Shown here: one piece after another, positions 55,346-63,972 of the stretch
Layout of the letters: each line of letters opens with the position of its first letter
Position numbering within the stretch: the stretch's first letter is position 1
From: Desulfosporosinus sp. I2
GTDB taxonomy: Bacteria > Bacillota > Desulfitobacteriia > Desulfitobacteriales > Desulfitobacteriaceae
NCBI RefSeq assembly: GCF_000960765.1
Contig: NZ_JYNH01000011.1
Span: 1-64,000 of the forward strand
Direction: 5' to 3'
DNA: 64,000 nt
The notes under the pieces: generated by a model
The model's database searches: none
Seen by the model: the letters and a program-made list of their open reading frames with translations, nothing else
What the model was told of the DNA's origin: nothing
Made by a program: the position numbers and the translations under genes

Positions 55346-56365
55346 ATGTCCAGGAAGAAAAATACCGTGGGCATACTAAAGTGGATTATTCTTCTTTCCT
55401 TGGTTGGGGGATTTGGTTTAGTGTCTTGGTGGTCTTGGGCGATTCAACCGTACTCAAACGCCAGCAATAGTATGAAAATTACGATTGCTCCCGGGACAAC
55501 GGCTGCCCAACTGGCGGAAGAATTGGAACAGCATCAGCTTATACGTAGTGCGTGGATGTTTAAGTTATTAGCACGTTTACGGAACGAAGAATTCAGGCTA
55601 TATGTTGGAGACTACCAATTAGCCCCGATGATGTCTCCCGATGAAATGATCAATCGCCTAATAAAAGGGGCAGCGATGATGGATACCCAGCGTGTAACCA
55701 TTCCAGAAGGCTATACCACGGATCAAATTATTGACTTATTAGTACAGAAGGGTATTTCGAGCAAACAGGATTTGACAAAGGTGATTATGGAAGATACTTT
55801 CCCTTATTCGTTTTTAAACGATGCACCCAAGGGGATCCATCGATTAGAGGGGTATCTATTTCCCGATACTTATGAAATTAGTAAGAATTCTACTCCCCAC
55901 GCTGTGATTGATATCTTCCTTAAACAATTTGAGAAAGAACTCACATCAGATGAAAAGACTCAGCTTGATAAAATGAAATTATCCGTTTCCCAGTGGGTTA
56001 CCTTGGCATCTTTGGTCGAAAAAGAGGCGGTGAAAGAATCAGACCGCCCCTTAATTGCTTCAGTTATAATAAATCGATTAAAGATTAACCAGCCCCTTCA
56101 AATTGATGCTACAATTCAGTTTTTGCTCGAAACTCCAAAACCAAAACTTTATAACAAGGATCTTCAGATTCCCTCTCCATATAATACGTATCTCCATACA
56201 GGATTAACGCCGGGACCTATTGCCAATCCCGGACATGCCTCCCTGCAAGCAGCCTTGTATCCGGACCAAACGGAATTCCTATACTATGTGGCGAAAAAAG
56301 ACGGTTATCATGCTTTTGCTAAAACCTATTTGGAGCATTTAAAAAACGTAAAGTTATATCAGTGA
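55346..56365 (+). CDS. mltG: Endolytic murein transglycosylase MltG
   Basis: 339 residues. One N-terminal membrane helix (about 12-32), a LysM-like region, then the YceG domain: EGYTTDQIIDLL, LEGYLFPDTYEI, and the catalytic LASLVEKEAVKESDRPLIASVI. It cuts nascent glycan strands and sets their length. GAGGGAGTG precedes ATG 55346. It follows the VanW gene by 20 bases. Confidence 0.93.
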   Translation: MSRKKNTVGILKWIILLSLVGGFGLVSWWSWAIQPYSNASNSMKITIAPGTTAAQLAEELEQHQLIRSAWMFKLLARLRNEEFRLYVGDYQLAPMMSPDEMINRLIKGAAMMDTQRVTIPEGYTTDQIIDLLVQKGISSKQDLTKVIMEDTFPYSFLNDAPKGIHRLEGYLFPDTYEISKNSTPHAVIDIFLKQFEKELTSDEKTQLDKMKLSVSQWVTLASLVEKEAVKESDRPLIASVIINRLKINQPLQIDATIQFLLETPKPKLYNKDLQIPSPYNTYLHTGLTPGPIANPGHASLQAALYPDQTEFLYYVAKKDGYHAFAKTYLEHLKNVKLYQ

Positions 56366-56374
56366 TGGTTAAGC

Positions 56375-56549
56375 GAGATGGATTTTGCACGTTCACCCGA
56401 AACTCCCGTTGCTGCTCACTGGACATTAAAGCGAAAACGCTAAACCCTTCTGCTTTCTGCAAGTTAACCCATAGCGTTTTCAAGCTTTAACGTCGGCGTT
56501 CGCTTGTCGCAACTCCGTTTAACGGGATTCTCTTTGCAAAATCCATCTC
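56375..56549. repeat. 175-base imperfect inverted repeat between mltG and trpB
   Basis: Outer arms GAGATGGATTTTGCA (56375-56389) and TGCAAAATCCATCTC (56535-56549) match perfectly. Further in, CTCCCGTT faces AACGGGA, and TTAAAGCGAAAACGCTA faces TAGCGTTTTCAAGCTTTAA. The whole can fold into one long hairpin. It may act as a bidirectional terminator or be a small non-coding mobile element. No reading frame. Confidence 0.75.
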
Positions 56550-56605
56550 TGCTTTGGGGGAGGGCTAGAGCATAGGCGTTGGGGTGAGATGATTTTACTT
56601 ATTAA

Positions 56606-57781
56606 TTAGATTTTCTTTGCCAGGTTGAAGATTTGTTCGACGTCTTTGTCACCGCGGCCGGATAGATTGACGATTAGGATTTGGTCCGGATTCATGGTAG
56701 GGGCGAGCTTAAGTGCATAGGCGACCGCGTGAGCACTCTCTAGAGCAGGAATGATCCCTTCTGTTTTAGAAAGTCTGTGGAAAGCATCGAGGGATTCTTG
56801 GTCTGTAATACTTACATACTCGGCACGGCCGATGTCTTTCAGGTAGCTGTGTTCTGGTCCTACACCGGGATAGTCGAGACCCGCCGAAATGGAATGAGTG
56901 GCGAGGGGCTCTCCCTTTTCGTCTGCCATGACGTAACACTTGAAGCCATGCACGATTCCAGGTGCTCCAGCTGTGAGGGGAGCGGCGTGTTTTCCGGTTT
57001 CTAACCCTAAACCGGCTGGCTCAACTCCGATCAGTCTAACATTTGCGTCGGGAATGAAATTCGCAAACATGCCAATCGCATTACTTCCCCCTCCGACACA
57101 AGCCATGACCGCCGTTGGAAGTTTCCCTTCAGCTTCCAAAATTTGTTGACGTGCTTCCCGTGAAATAATCGATTGGAAGTGTTTGACGAGGGTGGGGTAG
57201 GGATGAGGCCCCACGGCCGAACCGAGCATATAAAAGGTGGTTTCGTAGTTAACTGCAAAGTCACCTAGAGCTGCATCTACAGCATCCTTAAGGGTGCGTG
57301 TGCCTGACGTAACGGAGATCACTTTGGCTCCTAAAAGTTCCATGCGGAAGACATTGGGGGATTGGCGCTTAGTATCCTCTTCTCCCATATAAATCACGCA
57401 CTCCATGTCAAATAGGGCACAGGCCGTGGCAGTGGCAACCCCGTGCTGTCCAGCACCCGTTTCGGCGATGACTCGTTTGGAACCCATGCGTTTAGCAAGT
57501 AATGCTTGACCGAGGACATTGTTGATTTTATGAGCACCGGTATGATTTAAGTCCTCACGCTTAAGATAGATTTTTGCTCCGCCTAATTGTTTGGATAGTT
57601 TCTCTGCAAAGTAAAGTGGATTGGGACGACCAACGTATTGGCGTAGATAGTAGTCGAGTTCCTCATTGAAAGCAGGGTCATCCTTATAGGTTTCAAAGGC
57701 CTCGTCCAATTGATTCAGAGCATCTTGTAATTGGGGTGGAACAAAACTGCCGCCATATTCACCGAAATAACCTTTTTCCAT
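56606..57781 (-). CDS. trpB: Tryptophan synthase beta subunit
   Basis: 391 residues. PLP enzyme making Trp from indole and serine. PLP lysine in HTGAHKINN, the KREDLNHTG loop, [10 protein letters not shown] phosphate site, and GVGPEHSYL. It is the TrpB1 type. No trpA or other trp gene is adjacent, so it could work with a distant TrpA or use free indole. Start ATG 57781 has GGAGGA 7 bases before; ATG 57796 would place that site inside the gene. Preceded by a probable Trp T-box leader. Confidence 0.94.
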   Translation of the reverse strand: MEKGYFGEYGGSFVPPQLQDALNQLDEAFETYKDDPAFNEELDYYLRQYVGRPNPLYFAEKLSKQLGGAKIYLKREDLNHTGAHKINNVLGQALLAKRMGSKRVIAETGAGQHGVATATACALFDMECVIYMGEEDTKRQSPNVFRMELLGAKVISVTSGTRTLKDAVDAALGDFAVNYETTFYMLGSAVGPHPYPTLVKHFQSIISREARQQILEAEGKLPTAVMACVGGGSNAIGMFANFIPDANVRLIGVEPAGLGLETGKHAAPLTAGAPGIVHGFKCYVMADEKGEPLATHSISAGLDYPGVGPEHSYLKDIGRAEYVSITDQESLDAFHRLSKTEGIIPALESAHAVAYALKLAPTMNPDQILIVNLSGRGDKDVEQIFNLAKKI

Positions 57782-57814
57782 GTTGGATTCCTCCATTTTT
57801 TGTTATTTTTGAAA

Positions 57815-58148
57815 CTAAAAAACTTTCCGCCCTACAAAGGACGGAAAGTTAATTTCCATTATGCCACCTTTTCGTATGGGACCAAAATGAGCCCATACTT
57901 AAGTTCTTAGATACGGAGTAGCCGTGAATCTCGTGCATAAAAAGCAGATGCGGAGAGTCGACCTCTCGATATCCGTGTCTCTATAACGGGAAACCCCCGG
58001 TATCACCTAATGACGCCAAAGCGTGTTCGGATTACGACTCTGAGATCCATTCAGTCTACGGGAAGTGTATCAGACTTTCACCTTTTCTGACTCGCTAGAA
58101 CATTCCGCAAAAGACTTACTAATTCTCATCATTGTCTTGCATGTTAAT
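57815..58148 (-). promoter_or_regulatory. Probable Trp T-box leader of trpB
   Basis: On the minus strand the leader ends with AAAGGTGGCATAATGG (57853-57871 region), a divergent T-box, then the terminator AACTTTCCG...CGGAAAGTTTTTT (57815-57852). The base after TGG is C, matching the G discriminator of tRNA-Trp. TGG at 58047-58049 (read on the minus strand, followed by A) is a candidate Trp specifier. The stem I pairing was not fully worked out, so the amino acid is inferred. Confidence 0.7.
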
Positions 58149-58155
58149 TTACTGA

Positions 58156-58184
58156 ATTGTAATATAGCAGCAGAGTTTCGTCAA
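58156..58184 (-). promoter_or_regulatory. Promoter of the trpB leader
   Basis: On the minus strand TTGACG (58184-58179), 17-base spacer, TACAAT (58161-58156). Confidence 0.7.
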
Positions 58185-58205
58185 GGGGTATTGTGTAAAA
58201 GATTT

Positions 58206-59414
58206 TCACTTGCGTACCATTAATTTCTTGATTGCCCGATCAAGGCCCTCGAGGGTTAATTCAAACATAGGGAACATATCACGCACGATTTTTAGTGTTT
58301 GGGAGCCGTGAACACGTTCCCAATACTTCTCTGGAAGAGGATTGAGCCAGACGTTGTAGGGGAACTTCTTAGCCACACGCTCTAACCAAGTGATTCCAGG
58401 TTCCTCGTTGCCAATACCCCAATAGATGTTACCATCGCTCATCATCAGTTCACTCGGTGCCATGGCAGCGTCCCCAATGATAATCACCTTATAATCAGAG
58501 TTGAGCGAACGCAGAATATCCTCTGTTTTAACGGCTTTTTTCGGGTTATTTGAAGCATCTAGATAGAGAAGATCATAAAGGCAGTTATGGAAGTAGTAGA
58601 ACTTCAGATCTTTGAAATGGGATGATTTATGAACCGCTGAGAACAATTGGCTACAAATATTGGCATAAGGCGTCATTGAACCACCAACATCCATCAGAAC
58701 GATAACTTTGACAGAGTTTTTTCTTGGTCTTGTCCAGACAAGCTTTAAGCGTCCAGCATTTTTACAGGTTTCATCAATCGTATCCTCTAAGTCTAGTTGA
58801 TCCTTAACTCCATCAAGGCGCGTACTAAACTGACGCAGCTTGCGTAAAGCGACTTCAAACTGGCGTACTCCTAACGTTTCATCACTGCGATAGTCTCGGT
58901 AATTCCGCTCGGTCGCCACTTTCACAGCGGATTGACCGTAGGATTCCCCCCCGATTCTCACTCCACCAGGATGAAAACCGGAGTGCCCAAAGGGCGAGGT
59001 CCCGCCCGTGCCAATCCAATTACCTCCACCATGATGCGCACCATCTTGCGTGCGCAGACGTTCTTCCAAAGCTGCCTTTAAACTTTCCCAATCCGGCAAG
59101 CCTAACTTTTTTAATAGCTCATTTCGTTCTTCTTCAGAGAACATTTTTGGAGGCAAAGGATTTTCCATCCATTGAGAAACTTGATCCAATAATTGTTCTG
59201 GGGTTTCCATCCCTTGAAAATACGTCTGAAAAGCGAGATCATATTGGTCAAAATGACTTTCACTTTTAACCAGAATGGCTCTTGCCAAGTAGTAAAACCC
59301 TGATAGGCTTGATTCAGCTAAACCAACCGAAAGCGCCTCCATAAGGGTCATCCATTCTGTGATAGAAACAGGAATACCCTCACGACGTAAGGCATAGAAA
59401 AAGTTTGTATACAT
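58206..59414 (-). CDS. VWA-domain CoxE-like protein
   Basis: 402 residues. The N-terminal half is helical; a Gly/His-rich linker (GGGNWIGTGGTSPFGHSGFH) lies near 130-155. The C-terminal half is a von Willebrand A domain with MIDAS motif DVGGSM (near 260) and a downstream GDAAMAPSEL. CoxE-type proteins pair with MoxR ATPases to assemble or activate metal enzymes. Here it follows the MoxR gene by 3 bases. Client protein not identifiable from neighbours. Confidence 0.85.
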   Translation of the reverse strand: MYTNFFYALRREGIPVSITEWMTLMEALSVGLAESSLSGFYYLARAILVKSESHFDQYDLAFQTYFQGMETPEQLLDQVSQWMENPLPPKMFSEEERNELLKKLGLPDWESLKAALEERLRTQDGAHHGGGNWIGTGGTSPFGHSGFHPGGVRIGGESYGQSAVKVATERNYRDYRSDETLGVRQFEVALRKLRQFSTRLDGVKDQLDLEDTIDETCKNAGRLKLVWTRPRKNSVKVIVLMDVGGSMTPYANICSQLFSAVHKSSHFKDLKFYYFHNCLYDLLYLDASNNPKKAVKTEDILRSLNSDYKVIIIGDAAMAPSELMMSDGNIYWGIGNEEPGITWLERVAKKFPYNVWLNPLPEKYWERVHGSQTLKIVRDMFPMFELTLEGLDRAIKKLMVRK

Positions 59415-59417
59415 AGT

Positions 59418-60278
59418 CTACCAGCCACGTTTGGCTCGAGACGGAGCTTCTGTACCGCGTGTATGGAGTTGTCTCAAAGTCAGATCAAAATCTTGATTCT
59501 TTTTTAACAAGGTCCCTAAGAAGGGAATTTCCTGAGCAATCTTATCGGGCTCGATACCACCGATCGTCAGGGCTTGAACCCAATCGAGAAGTTCACTGGT
59601 ACTCGGTTTTTTCTGTAAACCTGTGATACTGCGCAACCAATAGAATGCTTTTAAGGCTTCGGCAAGTAATTGATTTTCTAAATCTGGAAAATGGACATGC
59701 ACAATCTCTTTCATCATGGTTTGGTCAGGAAAGTCAATATAATGGAAAATACAACGCCGCAAAAAAGCATCGGGTAGTTCTTTTTCGGCGTTGCTCGTAA
59801 TAATAACGATCGGCCTATGTTTGGAGGAGACGGTTTCTCCAGTTTCGGGTATGTAAAAATTCATGACGTCCAATTCCCAGAGTAAATCATTCGGAAACTC
59901 TAAATCAGCCTTATCAATTTCGTCAATTAAGAGGACAACCCGTTCGTTGGATTCAAAGGCCTCACCGAGTTTACCTAGCTTAATGTATTGTTGAATGTTA
60001 GAAACATTCTGCTCCCCAAATTGACTGTCATAGAGGCGCTGAACAGTGTCATAGACATAAAGACCATCTTGGGCCTTAGTGGTCGATTTAATATTCCAGA
60101 TAATTAAGTTTAGACCTAGAGAACGAGCAATGCTCTCCGCTAAGACTGTTTTACCTGTGCCTGGCTCCCCCTTAATTAAGAGGGGTCTTTTTAAAGCGAC
60201 TGAAATGTTGACACTATTCTGAAGATCATTAGAAACAATATAATCTTCGGTTCCTTGATAGAATAAAGGGTCGGTCAT
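59418..60278 (-). CDS. MoxR-family AAA+ ATPase
   Basis: 286 residues. Walker A KGEPGTGKTVLAESIA (about 36-50), Walker B VLLIDEIDKADLEFPNDLL, sensor 1 ITSNAEKELPDAFLRRC (arginine finger included). MoxR proteins act as chaperones with VWA partners; the partner is encoded next. ATG 60278 is preferred over TTG 60281, with AAGGAGGA 8 bases upstream. Confidence 0.9.
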   Translation of the reverse strand: MTDPLFYQGTEDYIVSNDLQNSVNISVALKRPLLIKGEPGTGKTVLAESIARSLGLNLIIWNIKSTTKAQDGLYVYDTVQRLYDSQFGEQNVSNIQQYIKLGKLGEAFESNERVVLLIDEIDKADLEFPNDLLWELDVMNFYIPETGETVSSKHRPIVIITSNAEKELPDAFLRRCIFHYIDFPDQTMMKEIVHVHFPDLENQLLAEALKAFYWLRSITGLQKKPSTSELLDWVQALTIGGIEPDKIAQEIPFLGTLLKKNQDFDLTLRQLHTRGTEAPSRAKRGW

Positions 60279-60331
60279 CAACAGCTTCCTCCTTAATACC
60301 TTTAATCTTCTTTCACCCTAATAATACCACT

Positions 60332-60361
60332 ATTGTCTAAAGTTTGCGTAAACTTTGTCAA
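60332..60361 (-). promoter_or_regulatory. Promoter and palindromic operator of the MoxR/VWA pair
   Basis: On the minus strand TTGACA (60361-60356), 18-base spacer, GACAAT (60337-60332). The spacer is filled by a perfect inverted repeat AAAGTTT-GCGT-AAACTTT (60339-60356). That is a good position for a repressor. No obvious regulator gene lies next to it. Confidence 0.55.
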
Positions 60362-60530
60362 ACTATTGAAAAAACTAATTTAAGAGTATTCCAATGAGCA
60401 GAGGTTTTACTTTAAAAGATATTACAAAAGATATTACGAGGCCTGAAAACCTTATTAATATTATGTTGTTTATGGTAGACTATGGGGAAGCTGATTTAAA
60501 GGGTTTAGAGTTAATGTTAGGAGAATTTTC

Positions 60531-61790
60531 ATGAGAAAACCAGAATTGTTAGCTCCTGCGGGAGATTGGGAAAAGTTAAAATTCGCTCTGGCTTATGGAG
60601 CGGATGCGGTCTATATGGGTGGTCAGGCGTTTGGCCTTCGCGCTTATGCTGGGAACTTCAGTCTAGAGGAAATGAAAAAGGCTGTGCAATGGACGCATGG
60701 GTTAGACAAGAAGCTCTATGTGACGGTGAATATCTTTGCTCATGAGCCTGATTTTGAAGAACTTCCGGCTTATCTAAAACAATTAGAAGGCCTAGGTGTC
60801 GATGGAGCTATTGTCTCTGATCCAGGCATCATTGCCATGGCCCAAGAAGTAGTCCCAAGATTACCTTTGCATTTAAGTACCCAAGCCAATAATACGAATT
60901 CCTATTCTGTTCGATTTTGGTTGAAGCAAGGGATAGAGCGTGTCGTGCTCGCTCGGGAACTGTCACTTGAGGAACTCCGGGCAATGCGTTTCAAAGTGAA
61001 GGGCGGACTGGAGATTTTTATCCATGGAGCGATGTGCATGTCCTATTCAGGTCGCTGTTTGTTGAGCAACTATTTAACAGGGCGGGATGCCAATCGCGGC
61101 GAGTGTACCCAGCCTTGCCGCTGGGGATATAGCCTGGTGGAGGAGAAGCGCTCGGATCAAAGCTTTCCGATTGAGGAAGATGAACGCGGAACGTATGTCT
61201 TTAACTCACATGATTTGTGTCTTCTGCCACATTTGCCTTTGTTGAAGCCTATTGACCTGGACAGCTTTAAGATTGAAGGGCGGATGAAAAGCGTTCAATA
61301 TGTTGCCAGTACGGTCAAAGTGTATCGGGAAGCAATAGATACGTTGTGGGATGAGGGAGAGGATGCTTTTCAGGACAAGCTCCCTCTATGGTTAGAAGAG
61401 ATGGATAAAGTGAGCCATCGGGATTATTCTCCGGGGTTTCTCTTTGGTAAGCCGGGGGCTAAGTCACATAACTTAGAGTCCTCCCATTATGTGCGAGATT
61501 ATGATTTCGTCGGGGTGAGTTTAAGTGAGGATGACGCTGGAAAGATTACTGAACCTTTTGAGAAAGATACGGCCTGGATAGAACAAAGGAACCACTTCAG
61601 GCGTGGAGAGATTTTAGAAGTGCTTACCCCCCAGGGAGTGTCCTGGTCCTTCGAGGTCAAGGAGATGTGGGATACTGAGGGGGAACCTATAGAAATCGCT
61701 CGTCATGCCCAGCAAAAAATTAGGATGGCAGTTCCAGCGAGAATTCTGCCGTATAGTATTTTGCGGAGGGCAAAGAACGAAAAAAGATAG
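60531..61790 (+). CDS. Peptidase U32 family protein (RlhA/YrrO-like)
   Basis: 419 residues. The signature for the family is FIHGAMCMSYSGRCLLSNYLTGRDANRGECTQPCRW (cysteines around 168-193), and the N-terminus is MRKPELLAPAGDWEKLKFALAYGADAVYMGG. Members are annotated as collagenase-like peptidases, but several act in RNA or cofactor hydroxylation, for example RlhA on 23S rRNA. Start ATG 60531 after AGGAGA. Confidence 0.9.
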   Translation: MRKPELLAPAGDWEKLKFALAYGADAVYMGGQAFGLRAYAGNFSLEEMKKAVQWTHGLDKKLYVTVNIFAHEPDFEELPAYLKQLEGLGVDGAIVSDPGIIAMAQEVVPRLPLHLSTQANNTNSYSVRFWLKQGIERVVLARELSLEELRAMRFKVKGGLEIFIHGAMCMSYSGRCLLSNYLTGRDANRGECTQPCRWGYSLVEEKRSDQSFPIEEDERGTYVFNSHDLCLLPHLPLLKPIDLDSFKIEGRMKSVQYVASTVKVYREAIDTLWDEGEDAFQDKLPLWLEEMDKVSHRDYSPGFLFGKPGAKSHNLESSHYVRDYDFVGVSLSEDDAGKITEPFEKDTAWIEQRNHFRRGEILEVLTPQGVSWSFEVKEMWDTEGEPIEIARHAQQKIRMAVPARILPYSILRRAKNEKR

Positions 61791-61817
61791 GGCGATTGGA
61801 AATGAGGGGATAATAAA

Positions 61818-62072
61818 ATGAATCCTTTTGTGCAGGCAAGTTCTGGATATGCGGATACTGATATTATAGTCAATGCGCGCTTAGAACGAGTAGACATGCA
61901 GATGTTAGATAAGCTGGTCGAGGGCTTAGGGCACCTTGGCATTGTGACTACGACAAATAAAGCACTTGGTGAAGTCATGATTCAAACGACGAAGGATTGC
62001 TGGCCAGACTTAAAAAAGGCCATCGAAACGATGCCGTTTGAGATTGAGTTTCTTAACAGCCGCAAAAAATAA
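61818..62072 (+). CDS. DUF4911 family protein, copy 1
   Basis: 84 residues. The core runs from IIVNARLERVDMQMLDKLVEG through GHLGIVTTTNKALGEVMIQTT to KDCWPDLKKAIETMPFEIEFL. Ferredoxin-like alpha/beta pattern, function unknown. GGGGATAA upstream of ATG 61818. It follows the U32 gene by 27 bases and precedes a nearly identical paralogue. Confidence 0.8.
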   Translation: MNPFVQASSGYADTDIIVNARLERVDMQMLDKLVEGLGHLGIVTTTNKALGEVMIQTTKDCWPDLKKAIETMPFEIEFLNSRKK

Positions 62073-62085
62073 AGCATAAGCGTAG

Positions 62086-62122
62086 TTAAGATAATTAGTT
62101 TAATGATAATTATCTTAATTTT
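62086..62122 (+). terminator. Hairpin between the two DUF4911 genes
   Basis: TTAAGATAATTA (62086-62097) pairs perfectly with TAATTATCTTAA (62107-62118), then TTTT. Confidence 0.65.
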
Positions 62123-62166
62123 CTAGTGATCGAGAAAAAGTGGATAGGAATAAGGGAGATAAGAGG

Positions 62167-62406
62167 ATGAATCATGTAGTGCAAGCGAATGCCTTGTTTT
62201 CTGAAATAGATACGATCATCAAAGCACGCATAGACCGCACAGAAATCCAAATGCTATGCAAATTGGTGGAGGGATTGGGTCATCTGGGCATTGTCACCAC
62301 AACAAATAAAGAATTAGGAGAAGTCATGATACAAACGACGAAGGATTGTTGGCCGGAGTTAAAGAACGTGATTGAGAAGATGCCGCTTGAGATTGATTTT
62401 ATTTAA
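62167..62406 (+). CDS. DUF4911 family protein, copy 2
   Basis: 79 residues. The middle (MLCKLVEGLGHLGIVTTTN, GEVMIQTTKDCWPELK) differs from copy 1 at only a few positions, while the N-termini differ. ATG 62167 follows GGAGATAAGAGG. Clear tandem duplication; sigK follows. Confidence 0.78.
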   Translation: MNHVVQANALFSEIDTIIKARIDRTEIQMLCKLVEGLGHLGIVTTTNKELGEVMIQTTKDCWPELKNVIEKMPLEIDFI

Positions 62407-62483
62407 ACGACGGTCATTGTGGATAGGCAAATTCTCCTCCCCTCAAGCATAAGTATTAGAACAGTGCGAAAGGGGTGGTGAAG

Positions 62484-63227
62484 ATGTTCGCGGAACTATT
62501 TTTTGTCAGTATGGCACTCTCTGTTCTGAAGGGAGTTTCCTTACTAGTCTCGTATATTAACAATAATGCCTTTCCCCAGCCCTTAAATGAGCAGGAAGAA
62601 GCGCGTTATTTGAAAATTCTTGGTGATAGTAAAACAGAACCCTTTATTTTAACCCTCGAAGTTGAAAACGCGCGCAATACCTTAGTGGAACACAATTTAC
62701 GGTTAGTGGCTCACCTTGTCAAGAAATTTGATGGAACCGGGGAGGATGGGGACGATTTGATCTCGATTGGTACGATTGGGTTAATTAAGGGAATTAATAC
62801 GTTTGATCCGGGAAAAGGGACAAAACTCGCCACCTATGCTGCCCGTTGTATTGAAAACGAAATTTTAATGCATTTAAGGTCCTTAAAAAAATCCCGCGGT
62901 GAGGTTTCCATTTACGATCCGATTGGGATGGACAAAGAGGGGAATGAAATTTCACTGATCGATGTCTTGGGTTCGAACGAAGAGGACATCTCCCTGAAGG
63001 TTGAAAATGAATCGGAACAAAAAGCTTTACTTGAACTTGTGAAAAAATTGACGAAAAGGGAAAAATTAGTGCTTCAATTGCGTTATGGATTAATGAACAG
63101 CCCGAAACGGACTCAGCGAGAAATTGCCAAAGCTTTGGAGATTTCCCGGTCGTATGTATCACGCATTGAGAAGAAAGCTATCCAAAAATTAATGGAAGAG
63201 ATGGGAAAGATTGATCCAAATAGATAA
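62484..63227 (+). CDS. sigK: Sporulation sigma factor sigma-K (pro-form)
   Basis: 247 residues. The first 20 or so residues are hydrophobic ([18 protein letters not shown]), the pro-sequence removed by SpoIVFB before late mother-cell transcription. Region 2 has [16 protein letters not shown] and [19 protein letters not shown]; region 4 has [22 protein letters not shown]. The gene is intact, with no skin-type insertion. ATG 62484 follows GGGGTGGTG; GTG 62475 is possible. Confidence 0.93.
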   Translation: MFAELFFVSMALSVLKGVSLLVSYINNNAFPQPLNEQEEARYLKILGDSKTEPFILTLEVENARNTLVEHNLRLVAHLVKKFDGTGEDGDDLISIGTIGLIKGINTFDPGKGTKLATYAARCIENEILMHLRSLKKSRGEVSIYDPIGMDKEGNEISLIDVLGSNEEDISLKVENESEQKALLELVKKLTKREKLVLQLRYGLMNSPKRTQREIAKALEISRSYVSRIEKKAIQKLMEEMGKIDPNR

Positions 63228-63236
63228 GTCCTTTAC

Positions 63237-63266
63237 TTGCTCTCACGGCCTCCTCTAGGGTATAAT
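63237..63266 (+). promoter_or_regulatory. Promoter of yqeG
   Basis: TTGCTC (63237-63242), 18-base spacer, TATAAT (63261-63266). Confidence 0.6.
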
Positions 63267-63298
63267 ATATAATAAACTTCGGCACTTTGGAGGATTCA

Positions 63299-63829
63299 AT
63301 GTTTGAGTATTTTCGACCGACACTTCAAGCTAATTCGCTCGATCTTATTTCGGTAGATCAACTTGTTCAAGATGGGATCCGTGGGCTAATTATCGATTTA
63401 GATAATACCATGACTCCGTGGAATAATGTCGAAGTGGGTCCTAAAGTGGAGGCGTGGTTTACGAGAGTCAAGCAAGCAGAAATTCGGGCCTGCGTAGTAT
63501 CAAACAATAGTAAACGTCAACGCGTAGCGGTGGTTGCTGATCGCTTGGGAATACCCTTTATTTTCGGAGCGACAAAGCCACGCCGAAGAGCTTTTCGAGC
63601 GGGAATGGACCTTTTGGAGACTGGGCAGAAGGATACGGCTGTGATCGGAGATCAGTTGTTCACAGATATCCTGGGTGGGAATCGGCTGGGCCTTTATACG
63701 ATTTTGGTCACACCCATCAATGATCATGAATTTATCGGAACACGCTTTATGCGTCGGATGGAGAAAGTACTTGTCTGGCTAATGAAGCATTTTGCACCTG
63801 CGAAACCGTTCAGCCCAAAAATTCATTGA
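63299..63829 (+). CDS. yqeG: YqeG family HAD-type phosphatase
   Basis: 176 residues. HAD superfamily IIIA: motif 1 LIIDLDNTMTPW (nucleophile Asp), motif 2 VVSNNS, motif 3/4 KPRRRAF and VIGDQLFTDILGGNRLG. Related to mitochondrial phosphatidylglycerophosphatase Gep4 and plant homologues; the bacterial substrate is unproven. ATG 63299 follows GGAGGA by 5 bases. Confidence 0.9.
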   Translation: MFEYFRPTLQANSLDLISVDQLVQDGIRGLIIDLDNTMTPWNNVEVGPKVEAWFTRVKQAEIRACVVSNNSKRQRVAVVADRLGIPFIFGATKPRRRAFRAGMDLLETGQKDTAVIGDQLFTDILGGNRLGLYTILVTPINDHEFIGTRFMRRMEKVLVWLMKHFAPAKPFSPKIH

Positions 63830-63835
63830 GCATCT

Positions 63836-63867
63836 AGGAATGGCTTAGCCATTCCTTTTGTTTACTT
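63836..63867 (+). terminator. Terminator after yqeG
   Basis: AGGAATGGCT pairs with AGCCATTCCT, followed by TTTGTTTACTTTTT. Confidence 0.85.
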
Positions 63868-63972
63868 TTTGAATTCAAGGGCTCGCGCACTATTTTGGTG
63901 TACATAACTTAGGGTTGGTATCAGCTGAATATTCATGATATCCTTGATGTCAACAAGGACGGGGGAATAAAA

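Noticed and set aside
58206-60278. MoxR/VWA pair as a phage-defence module
   Set aside because: No effector nuclease, protease or toxin gene is adjacent, and the proteins resemble CoxD/CoxE-type chaperones.
62484-63227. Possible skin-type interruption of sigK
   Set aside because: The frame is complete from the pro-sequence to the region 4 helix-turn-helix.
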